NCBI GenBank assembly: GCA_944321955.1
Contig: CALUNG010000010.1
Coordinates: forward strand, 1 to 64,000
Length of the DNA stretch: 64,000 nt
Direction: 5' to 3'
Origin: an uncultured Alistipes sp.
GTDB taxonomy: Bacteria > Bacteroidota > Bacteroidia > Bacteroidales > Rikenellaceae
Program-made: the position numbers and the translations under genes
The notes under the pieces: generated by a model
Told to the model about the DNA's origin: nothing
Databases searched by the model: none
The model's input: only the letters and a program-made list of their open reading frames with translations
Part shown: piece by piece, positions 1-7,223 of the stretch
Position numbering within the stretch: position 1 is the first letter of the stretch
Layout of the letters: each line of letters begins with the position of its first letter

Positions 1-270
1 CTTTTTGAGGACACCAAATTCCAGATAGACTATGATGTGGCCCAAAGACATTTTAACGGCCAGATCACGGACGAGGAGTTTGTCAATGCCGTATTCGAAC
101 CTCAGGAGCAGGTAAGCACAAGGCAGGCCGAGCTGTTGGGTGCGGCTTTTACCCTTGCCATTGGCGGTCCGGCACAAGCCCATGTCGGCACAGGAGGTGG
201 CGGTTCGTCTTCCGACCTTCTGTGGGGCGAGCAGAAAAACAAATTAAATAATCAGAGAAAAACCAGATAA
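1..270 (+). CDS. C-terminal end of a probable relaxase/mobilisation protein (partial)
   Basis: The reading frame is open from the first base of the window to a TAA at 268-270, so only the last 89 codons are present and the true start lies upstream. The visible part has an acidic segment (QITDEEFVNAVFEP), a small hydrophobic stretch, then a Gly/Ser-rich run (GTGGGGSSSDLLW) and a basic end. This kind of tail is familiar from the ends of Bacteroidetes relaxase/MobB-like proteins, which nick the transfer origin during conjugation. The catalytic part is not in the window, so the call rests on tail resemblance and on the accessory neighbourhood. It could be another mobile-element protein. Confidence 0.45.
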   Translation, partial: LFEDTKFQIDYDVAQRHFNGQITDEEFVNAVFEPQEQVSTRQAELLGAAFTLAIGGPAQAHVGTGGGGSSSDLLWGEQKNKLNNQRKTR

Positions 271-325
271 ATACTAGGGGTTATCAATTATTGAATCTCA
301 CAGAGAGATATTATTATCAGATTAC

Positions 326-356
326 TTTGATGATTATCTTTTTATGTATAACTTTG
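326..356 (+). promoter_or_regulatory. Bacteroidetes-type promoter of the XRE regulator gene
   Basis: A -33 element TTTG at 326-329 and a -7 element TAACTTTG at 349-356 are separated by 19 bases, the usual spacing for the primary sigma factor of this phylum. Transcription would begin near 361-363, about 20 bases before the ATG at 382. The rest of 271-381 holds nothing else recognisable. Confidence 0.6.
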
Positions 357-381
357 TGCCGTTAATTTAATATGAAGCAAT

Positions 382-606
382 ATGGCGAAAATAGAATGCT
401 CAAACCGGTTGCGTGTCATTTTGGCTGAAAAAGAAATAACTAATCGCTGGTTGGCAGAACAGATGGGGGTTACAGACATGACTGTTTCACGATGGAAAAC
501 TAATAAGGTACAGCCATCAATGGCCCAGTTTGTTGAGATTGCCCAACTGCTTAAAGTGGATATTAAAGATCTTATTGAGGCTGATTTTAATTATGATATA
601 GAATAA
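382..606 (+). CDS. XRE/Cro-family small DNA-binding regulator
   Basis: A 74-residue protein consisting of little more than one helix-turn-helix domain. WLAEQMGVTDMTVSRWK (about residues 23-39) is a typical Cro/cI recognition unit, followed by the helix (MAQFVEIAQLLKVDIKDLI) that normally closes the fold. Small XRE proteins just upstream of restriction-modification genes often act as controller (C) proteins that delay or balance expression. The methylase-like gene starts 67 bases downstream, and a 13-bp palindrome sits in that gap (626-638). That makes a regulatory role over the following genes likely, though this is inferred from position. It has its own promoter. Confidence 0.75.
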   Translation: MAKIECSNRLRVILAEKEITNRWLAEQMGVTDMTVSRWKTNKVQPSMAQFVEIAQLLKVDIKDLIEADFNYDIE

Positions 607-625
607 TTACTCTGGTTATGAGGTA

Positions 626-638
626 TACCGAAACGGTA
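626..638. promoter_or_regulatory. Palindromic operator candidate (TACCG-AAA-CGGTA)
   Basis: A perfect inverted repeat with 5-bp half-sites and a 3-bp centre lies between the XRE gene and the methyltransferase-like gene. Its size and position fit a dimeric controller-protein site. Only one such copy is visible in the intergenic gap, and no copy is seen upstream of the regulator itself. Confidence 0.4.
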
Positions 639-673
639 ATTAGAAATGTGATAAAACGTATAATATAAAATAT

Positions 674-1678
674 ATGGATCTGTTACAGATTGACATATAC
701 GAAAATGAAATCTTTGAACGGTCGCCTGAGCTACTTTCAATGTTACTCATAGATCGCACTTTAAGTTCAGAAAATTGTCAAGTCAATATTTTCTGGGCGA
801 CAAACAATTATGCCAATTTTGGGGATGGGTATCAATATAGCGATCAAATTACATTAGAGGCTATTACTGGCAAGAATGGAGATGTGATCAAGCCTCGGGC
901 TGTTAAAAGCCTTGAAATGCAGCAGCAACGCAGTCGTGAAATGGCCGAAGTTTTTACTCCGTCGTGGATTTGTAATAAACAAAACAATCTGATTGACAAT
1001 GCTTGGTTTGGACGAGAAAACGTATTTAATGTAGAGATAGATAATCCTGACGGTTCACATTCGTGGATTCCGACAGAGGGGAAAATCGGATTTCCTGAAG
1101 GTAAAACCTGGCATGATTACATCAACGAAAATCGCCTTGAAATTACCTGTGGAGAGGCTCCCTATCTGGTGAGCCGATATGATTCCGTAACTGGTAAGCC
1201 GATACCGATAGAACGAAGGATAGGATTACTTGATAGAAAACTTCGCGTCGTCGGGGAAAATGCACAGACATCAAGCGAATGGCTAAAAGCAGCTCAATCG
1301 GCCTATATGAGTGTCTACGGTTACGAATGGCAGGGGGATAATCTTGTCCTTGCCCGGGAATCCCTTTTATACACCTTCATCGATTATTACAAAGCAAAGT
1401 TTGGCAAAAAGCCTCAACTTAAATCACTGCAGTATATTGCTTCTATTATTTCTTGGAATATTTGGCAAATGGACGGCTTGAAAGGAGTTATTCCGGGCAG
1501 TTGTCGCCGCGTGCAACAAACAGTCCAGGACCTGTTTGATTCGAGCGTGACAATCCAAGAGTGTGAAGGATGTCAAAAGGGCAATATATTCAAACATAAT
1601 GGAATCTATTGTGAGATTAAGGATTGGAACAGTAATAAAACGTTGACTTTTATCTCATTATTAAAGGGAAAGAAATAG
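674..1678 (+). CDS. Methyltransferase-like restriction-modification subunit lacking a visible NPPY motif
   Basis: A 334-residue protein that looks like the SAM-binding half of an N6-adenine methylase. AEVFTPSWICNKQNNLID (91-108) resembles motif X (the G-x-x-x-TP block), EITCGEAPYL (156-165) occupies the place of motif I (DPACGSGxF), and YEWQGDNLVLARESLL (217-232) resembles motif II. No (N/D)PPY catalytic motif can be found. Where motif IV might fall, the protein reads CEIKDWNSN. The gene stops one base before the start of the large restriction-modification gene, so the two are surely co-transcribed. It may be a catalytically silent partner, a specificity or SAM-sensing subunit, or half of a split enzyme. 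Similar proteins are often annotated as restriction endonuclease subunit M. Confidence 0.65.
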   Translation: MDLLQIDIYENEIFERSPELLSMLLIDRTLSSENCQVNIFWATNNYANFGDGYQYSDQITLEAITGKNGDVIKPRAVKSLEMQQQRSREMAEVFTPSWICNKQNNLIDNAWFGRENVFNVEIDNPDGSHSWIPTEGKIGFPEGKTWHDYINENRLEITCGEAPYLVSRYDSVTGKPIPIERRIGLLDRKLRVVGENAQTSSEWLKAAQSAYMSVYGYEWQGDNLVLARESLLYTFIDYYKAKFGKKPQLKSLQYIASIISWNIWQMDGLKGVIPGSCRRVQQTVQDLFDSSVTIQECEGCQKGNIFKHNGIYCEIKDWNSNKTLTFISLLKGKK

Positions 1679-1679
1679 T

Positions 1680-4600
1680 ATGACAAATGCTAATCTAAAA
1701 ATAGACACAACGTTTCTCGATGGCTTAATTGTAGGGCGGGTTGAGCCGCATATCTATGCTTTTTCGACTGAAACAGTTCCCAACTATTTGAAGGTCGGTG
1801 ACACGGCCCGAGGAGTGCGTGTCCGTCTGGACGAATGGAGAAAGATTTTCCCTAATCTGGTACAGCAGTACGAACATTCGGCACAGATAGACGATGAGAC
1901 TATTTTTCGTGATTTTGCTGTCCATACTTTTCTGGAACAGGAAAAAGGTAGAACACGGTTGCTACCAGATACGTTTGGGCATCTGCCTTACTATTCAAAG
2001 GAGTTTTTTGAAGGGGCAACGACAGTTGATCTAGAAGAGGCTATATCGGACATTTATCAAAGCGCACGGGAGAAAAACGGCAAATATCAGTTTTATTCTC
2101 CGGATCGATTGCCGCAAATATTTACCTATGAGCGAACAGAGAGTTATCCTCCCCGGGATAACCAGCAGCAGGTCATTGACAACTTCAGAAATGCAGTAGC
2201 TGCCGGACGCACCAATCTGTTACTGTACGCCGTAATGCGGTTCGGCAAGTCTTTCACGGCCATGTGCTGTGCCAAAGAGATGGATGCGAAAATTGTGGTC
2301 GTCGTCTCAGCAAAGGCCGATGTAAAACAAGAATGGAAAAAGACGGTTGAGAGCCATGTTTACTTTTCAGGCTACAAGTTTTTGGACAGTACGTCGTTAA
2401 ATAGCAATGAAAACATTATTTCCGATACTCTCGCTGCCGGAGATAAGGTCGCATTATTCTTGACGTTGCAAGATTTGCAAGGAAAAGAAATCAAGGCAAA
2501 GCACAAAGAGGTTTTTGAGCATCAAATTGATTTGTTAATCGTTGATGAAACCCATTTTGGAGCTCGTGGTGCCTCCTATGGAAAGGTCTTACAGCAATAT
2601 AATCTCAGCAAATCACAAATTAAAAAGGAACTACAAAGTATCGATGGTTTTGAAACACTCGATCAGGTGGACGAAGCCGTAAAAACATTGGATACAAAGA
2701 TTCGCATACATCTTTCCGGTACGCCATACCGAATTTTGATGAGCGATGAATTCAAAAAGGAGGACATCATTGCCTTTGTACAGTTTACGGATATTATCGA
2801 CGAGCAGAAGCAGTGGGATGACGAGCATCTTAAAGAGGATGATTGTAACGAATGGGACAATCCTTATTATGGATTTCCACAGATGATTCGCTTTGCGTTC
2901 AATCCGAATGTCTCTTCCGTGAAAAAGATGGAGGAACTGCGTAAAAATGGTATTACCTATGCATTTACTGAGTTGTTCCGGTCCCATTCGATTACGCCTA
3001 AAGCAGACGGCAGCCATCGGCAGTTCTTACACGAAGCAGAAATTCTGGATTTGCTGGAGGTAATCGATGGCACGAAAGAGGATGAGAATTTGCTCGGCTT
3101 TCTCGATTACGCCAAAATCAAAGACGCTAAGATGTGTCACCATATTGTTGTTGTGCTGCCTTTCCGTGCCTCCTGCGATGCTATGGCTACATTGATTCAA
3201 CGCGAAAAGGAACGATTCAAAAATCTATGTGACTACGAAATTATCAACATTGCAGGCTTTGACGAAGAGCGTAAATACTCGACTACGGATATTATCAAAG
3301 GGAAGATCAAAACTTGCGAAGAGAAGGGTCGCAAGACACTGACGTTGACCGTTAACCGGATGTTGACTGGAACAACCGTGCCGCAATGGGACACGATGCT
3401 TTACCTCAAGGGAACGTCATCTCCGCAGGAATACGATCAGGCAATATTCCGTCTGCAGAATCAATACGTTACCACCTTCAAGGATGAAAACGGCCGAATC
3501 ATCAAGTACAACATGAAGCCGCAGACATTATTGGTAGACTTCGATCCGAATCGCATGTTCCGGTTACAAGAGTTGAAATCGCAGTTCTACAATGTCAATA
3601 CGGAGGTTCAGGGTAATGCAAGTTTGAGAGACCGTATCGCAAAAGAGTTGGCAATCTCTCCTATCATCGTACTGAACAAAAATAAGTTGCAGGAAGCGAC
3701 TCCGACCAATATTACAGATGAGGTTCGCGAATATTCTCGAAACCGCAGCGTATTGGACGAAGCATCGGAGATTCCGACCGACAGCATTCTGTTGGAAGAC
3801 ACCGAAATTCTCAAAGTTATTCGGGAGATTGCTCCCATTGATGCCAAAAATGGTCTCCAGATCAAACCGACAGAAGGTGATGGTGATGACATTGATATGC
3901 CGGACACACCCGATAGGCCGGAAGGAACTGAAAACAGAGATACTGAACCGACCAATCGACCCAATCAACAGCCCGATCAGCCGAAGCCGGCAGAGGAAGA
4001 CGATAAACTCGACAAACGGCTTGCCGCCTATTATGCGCGTATTCTCTTCTTCGCTTTCCTAACGGATTCGACAGTCAAATCGTTGGAGGAGGTGATTGCC
4101 GCTATCCCGGAGACGACGGATAACCGGCGAATCGCCAACCATCTCGGTCTGGACATAGGATTTCTGAAAGTGATTCAAGAGAAGAGCAATCCGTTTATCT
4201 TGCGGGCTCTCGACTATAAGATTGAAAATACCAACGATCTGATCCGTGACGCCGCACTGCGCCCCATGGAGCGGGTCGAGATTGCCATGCGCAGGTTCGG
4301 ACGTTTGTCGGAATCGGAGATAGTTACCCCTGCGAAGGTCGCCGACGAGATGGTTGCCATACTGCCTTTCGAAGAGTTGAACGAGAAGGCTGATGCTAAA
4401 TTTCTCGATATAGCCTCTAAAGAAGGTGAGTTCTCCGTTGCGTTGTATCAAAGATTCGGCGAGAAGGTCAAGCAGGGATTATATGCAATTGCGACCTCGA
4501 CCTTGGCCTACGAATTTACGCGCAAGGTTTACACCTTGCTCGGGATGCCGGTTGAAAACATATATGCCGATTTTACGTCGTATGATTTGATTGGCGAAAA

Positions 4601-5630
4601 TAATAATGAGATAATAAAGCAATTAACAGATATGAGATTTGACGTGATTATTGGCAATCCGCCGTACCAGGAAGAAGATGGAGGGGCAGGAGCCAGTGCC
4701 AAGCCTATTTACAATCAATTTGTCAATGTATCCAAAGAGATAGCCCCGACCTATTTGTGTATTATTATGCCGTCTCGTTGGATGGCTGGCGGGAAAGGCC
4801 TGGATGAATTTCGAAACGCAATGTTGAATGACAAACACATTGCTGAATTGCACGATTTCATGCATCCCGAGGACGTTTTTCCCAATACGAACAATCGTGG
4901 AGGTGTTTGCTATTTTGTGCGAAATACAAATTATGATAATACCAAGCATAAAGTAAAGGTGGTTACCCATTATGAAAATCATTCTTATGTTGCGCAAAGG
5001 CCTCTGAAAACAGATGATTTAGATATTTTTGTAAGAGATAGTCAGGCTATTAGTATTTTAGACAAGATCTTTAAAGAAGAGAATGTAGATACTATAAATA
5101 ATTATATATCTGCTGCCAAGGCGTTTGGTTTTAGAACCTTTTTTATTGAAGATAATAGATTCAAAAATTCAGCAGACAATTTACAAGACGCGATAAAGTG
5201 CTATGGCCGGGCAGGAAAAATCGGCTATGTGGAACGGACAGAAGTACAGTCTCATCCGGAATGGATTGACAAGTGGAAAGTATATGTACCCGAATCAAAT
5301 AATATTGGGACAGAATTGAATGACGACAATCAAAATTCATTTGTTGGAGCTCCTGGAACTATTTGTACAGAAACTTATCTTGTAGTTGGTGCGGAGTTAA
5401 ACTTGACACAAGATGAAGCCTCGCATCTCTCCGATTATCTGAGATCCCGATTTGCCCGATTTTTATTAAGTTTGGCGAAGATAAGTCAGCATGGTACAGG
5501 CAAGACTTACCGATTCATTCCACTGCAAGATTTTTCAAAATCTTGGACAGATGCAGAACTCTATGCAAAATATGGTTTAACAGCTGAAGAAATTGACTTT
5601 ATTGAGGCCAAAATTAAACCTATGGAATAA
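1680..5630 (+). CDS. Single-chain restriction-modification enzyme: GIY-YIG-like domain, SF2 motor, N6-adenine methylase
   Basis: A 1316-residue fusion. Residues about 22-111 resemble a GIY-YIG nuclease of the T5orf172/MUG113 type: HIYAFSTE and YLKVGDTARGVRVRL, then YYSKEFFE at 104-111 with Glu108 in the metal-binding position. A superfamily 2 motor follows: P-loop AVMRFGKSF (184-192), DETH box (289-292), SGTPY (346-350) and a second RecA domain with a MLTGTTVPQWD region near 560. An acidic, proline-rich linker (about 725-778) leads to the methylase: motif X-like EIVTPAKVADEM, motif I variant LDIASKEGEF (about 908-917) and NPPY at 993-996. The C-terminal ~300 residues may recognise DNA. The layout recalls type ISP enzymes such as LlaGI, but with a GIY-YIG-like rather than an Mrr-like nuclease. 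Motif I is unusual. Confidence 0.8.
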   Translation: MTNANLKIDTTFLDGLIVGRVEPHIYAFSTETVPNYLKVGDTARGVRVRLDEWRKIFPNLVQQYEHSAQIDDETIFRDFAVHTFLEQEKGRTRLLPDTFGHLPYYSKEFFEGATTVDLEEAISDIYQSAREKNGKYQFYSPDRLPQIFTYERTESYPPRDNQQQVIDNFRNAVAAGRTNLLLYAVMRFGKSFTAMCCAKEMDAKIVVVVSAKADVKQEWKKTVESHVYFSGYKFLDSTSLNSNENIISDTLAAGDKVALFLTLQDLQGKEIKAKHKEVFEHQIDLLIVDETHFGARGASYGKVLQQYNLSKSQIKKELQSIDGFETLDQVDEAVKTLDTKIRIHLSGTPYRILMSDEFKKEDIIAFVQFTDIIDEQKQWDDEHLKEDDCNEWDNPYYGFPQMIRFAFNPNVSSVKKMEELRKNGITYAFTELFRSHSITPKADGSHRQFLHEAEILDLLEVIDGTKEDENLLGFLDYAKIKDAKMCHHIVVVLPFRASCDAMATLIQREKERFKNLCDYEIINIAGFDEERKYSTTDIIKGKIKTCEEKGRKTLTLTVNRMLTGTTVPQWDTMLYLKGTSSPQEYDQAIFRLQNQYVTTFKDENGRIIKYNMKPQTLLVDFDPNRMFRLQELKSQFYNVNTEVQGNASLRDRIAKELAISPIIVLNKNKLQEATPTNITDEVREYSRNRSVLDEASEIPTDSILLEDTEILKVIREIAPIDAKNGLQIKPTEGDGDDIDMPDTPDRPEGTENRDTEPTNRPNQQPDQPKPAEEDDKLDKRLAAYYARILFFAFLTDSTVKSLEEVIAAIPETTDNRRIANHLGLDIGFLKVIQEKSNPFILRALDYKIENTNDLIRDAALRPMERVEIAMRRFGRLSESEIVTPAKVADEMVAILPFEELNEKADAKFLDIASKEGEFSVALYQRFGEKVKQGLYAIATSTLAYEFTRKVYTLLGMPVENIYADFTSYDLIGENNNEIIKQLTDMRFDVIIGNPPYQEEDGGAGASAKPIYNQFVNVSKEIAPTYLCIIMPSRWMAGGKGLDEFRNAMLNDKHIAELHDFMHPEDVFPNTNNRGGVCYFVRNTNYDNTKHKVKVVTHYENHSYVAQRPLKTDDLDIFVRDSQAISILDKIFKEENVDTINNYISAAKAFGFRTFFIEDNRFKNSADNLQDAIKCYGRAGKIGYVERTEVQSHPEWIDKWKVYVPESNNIGTELNDDNQNSFVGAPGTICTETYLVVGAELNLTQDEASHLSDYLRSRFARFLLSLAKISQHGTGKTYRFIPLQDFSKSWTDAELYAKYGLTAEEIDFIEAKIKPME

Positions 5631-5671
5631 TCCGTTATGCTATTCTAATTCAAAATACAATTAGCGAACAG

Positions 5672-7177
5672 ATGTCGAATACAATGGAATTAGATATTAA
5701 ATCATTGATAGGCGAAGCGACGGCTTACGACAAGAAGCAGATGCTTGAAATCAGACGGCCTAAAAGTTGGCTTAAGAGTGTCTCAGCCTTTGCCAATGGC
5801 GAAGGCGGCATACTGGTATTCGGTATCAGTGATGATGACCAAATATTAGGTCTTGCTGATGCAGAAGGTGACGCTGAAAAAATCAGTGAAGAGATAAAGA
5901 GTAAACTTGACCCTATTCCGGCAGTCAGGCTTGAACTCAAGGAGGCAGATGGGAAGAAACTTGTGTTGTTGCATGTGTATTCAGGACAGGAAACACCATA
6001 TTATTATATAGGCGACAAACAGCGTCTTGCTTTCGTCCGTATCGGTAATGAGTCTGTCGTTGCGGATCGTATTCAATTGAAAAGTCTCGTTCTGAAAGGT
6101 GCCGGCAAAACTTATGACAGCCTGCCTTCAAGTTACAGATTCGAGGATATGGCTTTTACCAAACTCAGATCTGTCCATTACAAAAGACTACAACGCTCGT
6201 TTGATGACAGCGAATTTGTTTCATGGGGTATCATTGATGAAAACGGCAATCTGACAAATGCCGGAGCGTTGTTGGCTGATGAATCTCCTGTACAGCAGTC
6301 CCGTATTTTCTGTACACGTTGGAACGGTCTGGATATGACCAGTGGTTTGGGCGAAGCGATTGATGATGTTGAGCTGGAGGGTTGTGTGATTGGTCAGTTG
6401 CAGGATGCTGTATCTTTTGTGCGGAACAATTCACGGAGGAAATGGTGGAAAGAGAGTGACCACCGTGAAGAATTGCCGGACTATCCCGAACGTGCTGTGA
6501 CGGAAGCGATAGCAAATGCAATCATCCATCGTGACTATTTGCAGATGGGAAGCGAGATACATATTGACATGTACGACGACCGGATGGAGATATACTCTCC
6601 CGGTGGCATGATGGACGGCAGACTTATTCAGCTTCTGAACCCTCTTACGGTACCATCCAAAAGAAGGAACCCGTTATTGGCTGATTTTTTCAGTCGATTA
6701 GGCTTAATGGAACGTCGTGGCAGCGGAATGAAGAAAATCATAAACACATATAGGTATTATGAGCGTCTTTCAGACTACCACGCTCCAGAATTCACCTCCA
6801 ATGCTTCCGAATTTCACGTAACTCTATGGAACTTAAATTTTGAAGGAAATGACAATAATACTGCCACAGACAAGGCTTCTCAAGAAGTGGAGTTCATAAA
6901 AGAACCGATAGAGTTCACAAAAGAGTTCATAAAAGAACCCATGGAGTTCACAAAAGAGTTCATAAAAGCAAGTCGCCAAATATATAAACTGATATCCATG
7001 AATCCTAAAGTCAGCACTGTTCAAATGGCTGATTCAATGGGATTATCAACACGTCAAGTTCTGAAATATCTGAAACGCCTTCAAGCATTAGACAAGATAG
7101 CTCGTGTAGGTGGACGCAAAATGGGAGAATGGAAGATTATTGATGAAGAATACGAGGGATTCTTTGATAGGATATAA
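5672..7177 (+). CDS. AlbA_2 (Schlafen-like) / HATPase_c_4 / winged-helix protein
   Basis: A 501-residue protein. The N-terminal ~135 residues form an AlbA_2 (divergent AAA-4) domain: KQMLEIRRPKSWLKSVSAFANGEGG and ILVFGISDD are its typical blocks. Residues about 265-370 resemble the RecG-like HATPase_c_4 region (AVTEAIANAIIHRDY, DDRMEIYSPGG, ERRGSGMKKI). After a tandem repeat of 11 residues (nucleotides 6890-6967), the end is a winged helix (STVQMADSMGLSTRQVLKYL). Family members are usually called RNA-binding or transcriptional regulators, and the biochemical role is mostly unknown. It starts 41 bases after the restriction gene and ends 46 bases before the OLD nuclease gene, all in one direction, so it may regulate or take part in the defence cluster. 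Confidence 0.75.
   Translation: MSNTMELDIKSLIGEATAYDKKQMLEIRRPKSWLKSVSAFANGEGGILVFGISDDDQILGLADAEGDAEKISEEIKSKLDPIPAVRLELKEADGKKLVLLHVYSGQETPYYYIGDKQRLAFVRIGNESVVADRIQLKSLVLKGAGKTYDSLPSSYRFEDMAFTKLRSVHYKRLQRSFDDSEFVSWGIIDENGNLTNAGALLADESPVQQSRIFCTRWNGLDMTSGLGEAIDDVELEGCVIGQLQDAVSFVRNNSRRKWWKESDHREELPDYPERAVTEAIANAIIHRDYLQMGSEIHIDMYDDRMEIYSPGGMMDGRLIQLLNPLTVPSKRRNPLLADFFSRLGLMERRGSGMKKIINTYRYYERLSDYHAPEFTSNASEFHVTLWNLNFEGNDNNTATDKASQEVEFIKEPIEFTKEFIKEPMEFTKEFIKASRQIYKLISMNPKVSTVQMADSMGLSTRQVLKYLKRLQALDKIARVGGRKMGEWKIIDEEYEGFFDRI
6890..6967 (+). repeat. 33-bp in-frame tandem repeat, about 2.4 copies
   Basis: Two full 33-bp units (6890-6922 and 6923-6955) and a 12-bp partial unit (6956-6967) lie inside the AlbA_2 gene. 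They differ by only two bases. Each unit encodes EFIKEP(I/M)EFTK, so changes in copy number would add or remove 11 residues without breaking the frame. Within each unit, GAGTTCA-ACAAAA-type subrepeats recur. Confidence 0.9.
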
Positions 7178-7223
7178 TAGTATATTGTAATCGTCTGAAA
7201 ATAATATAATATTTTTATTAAAA

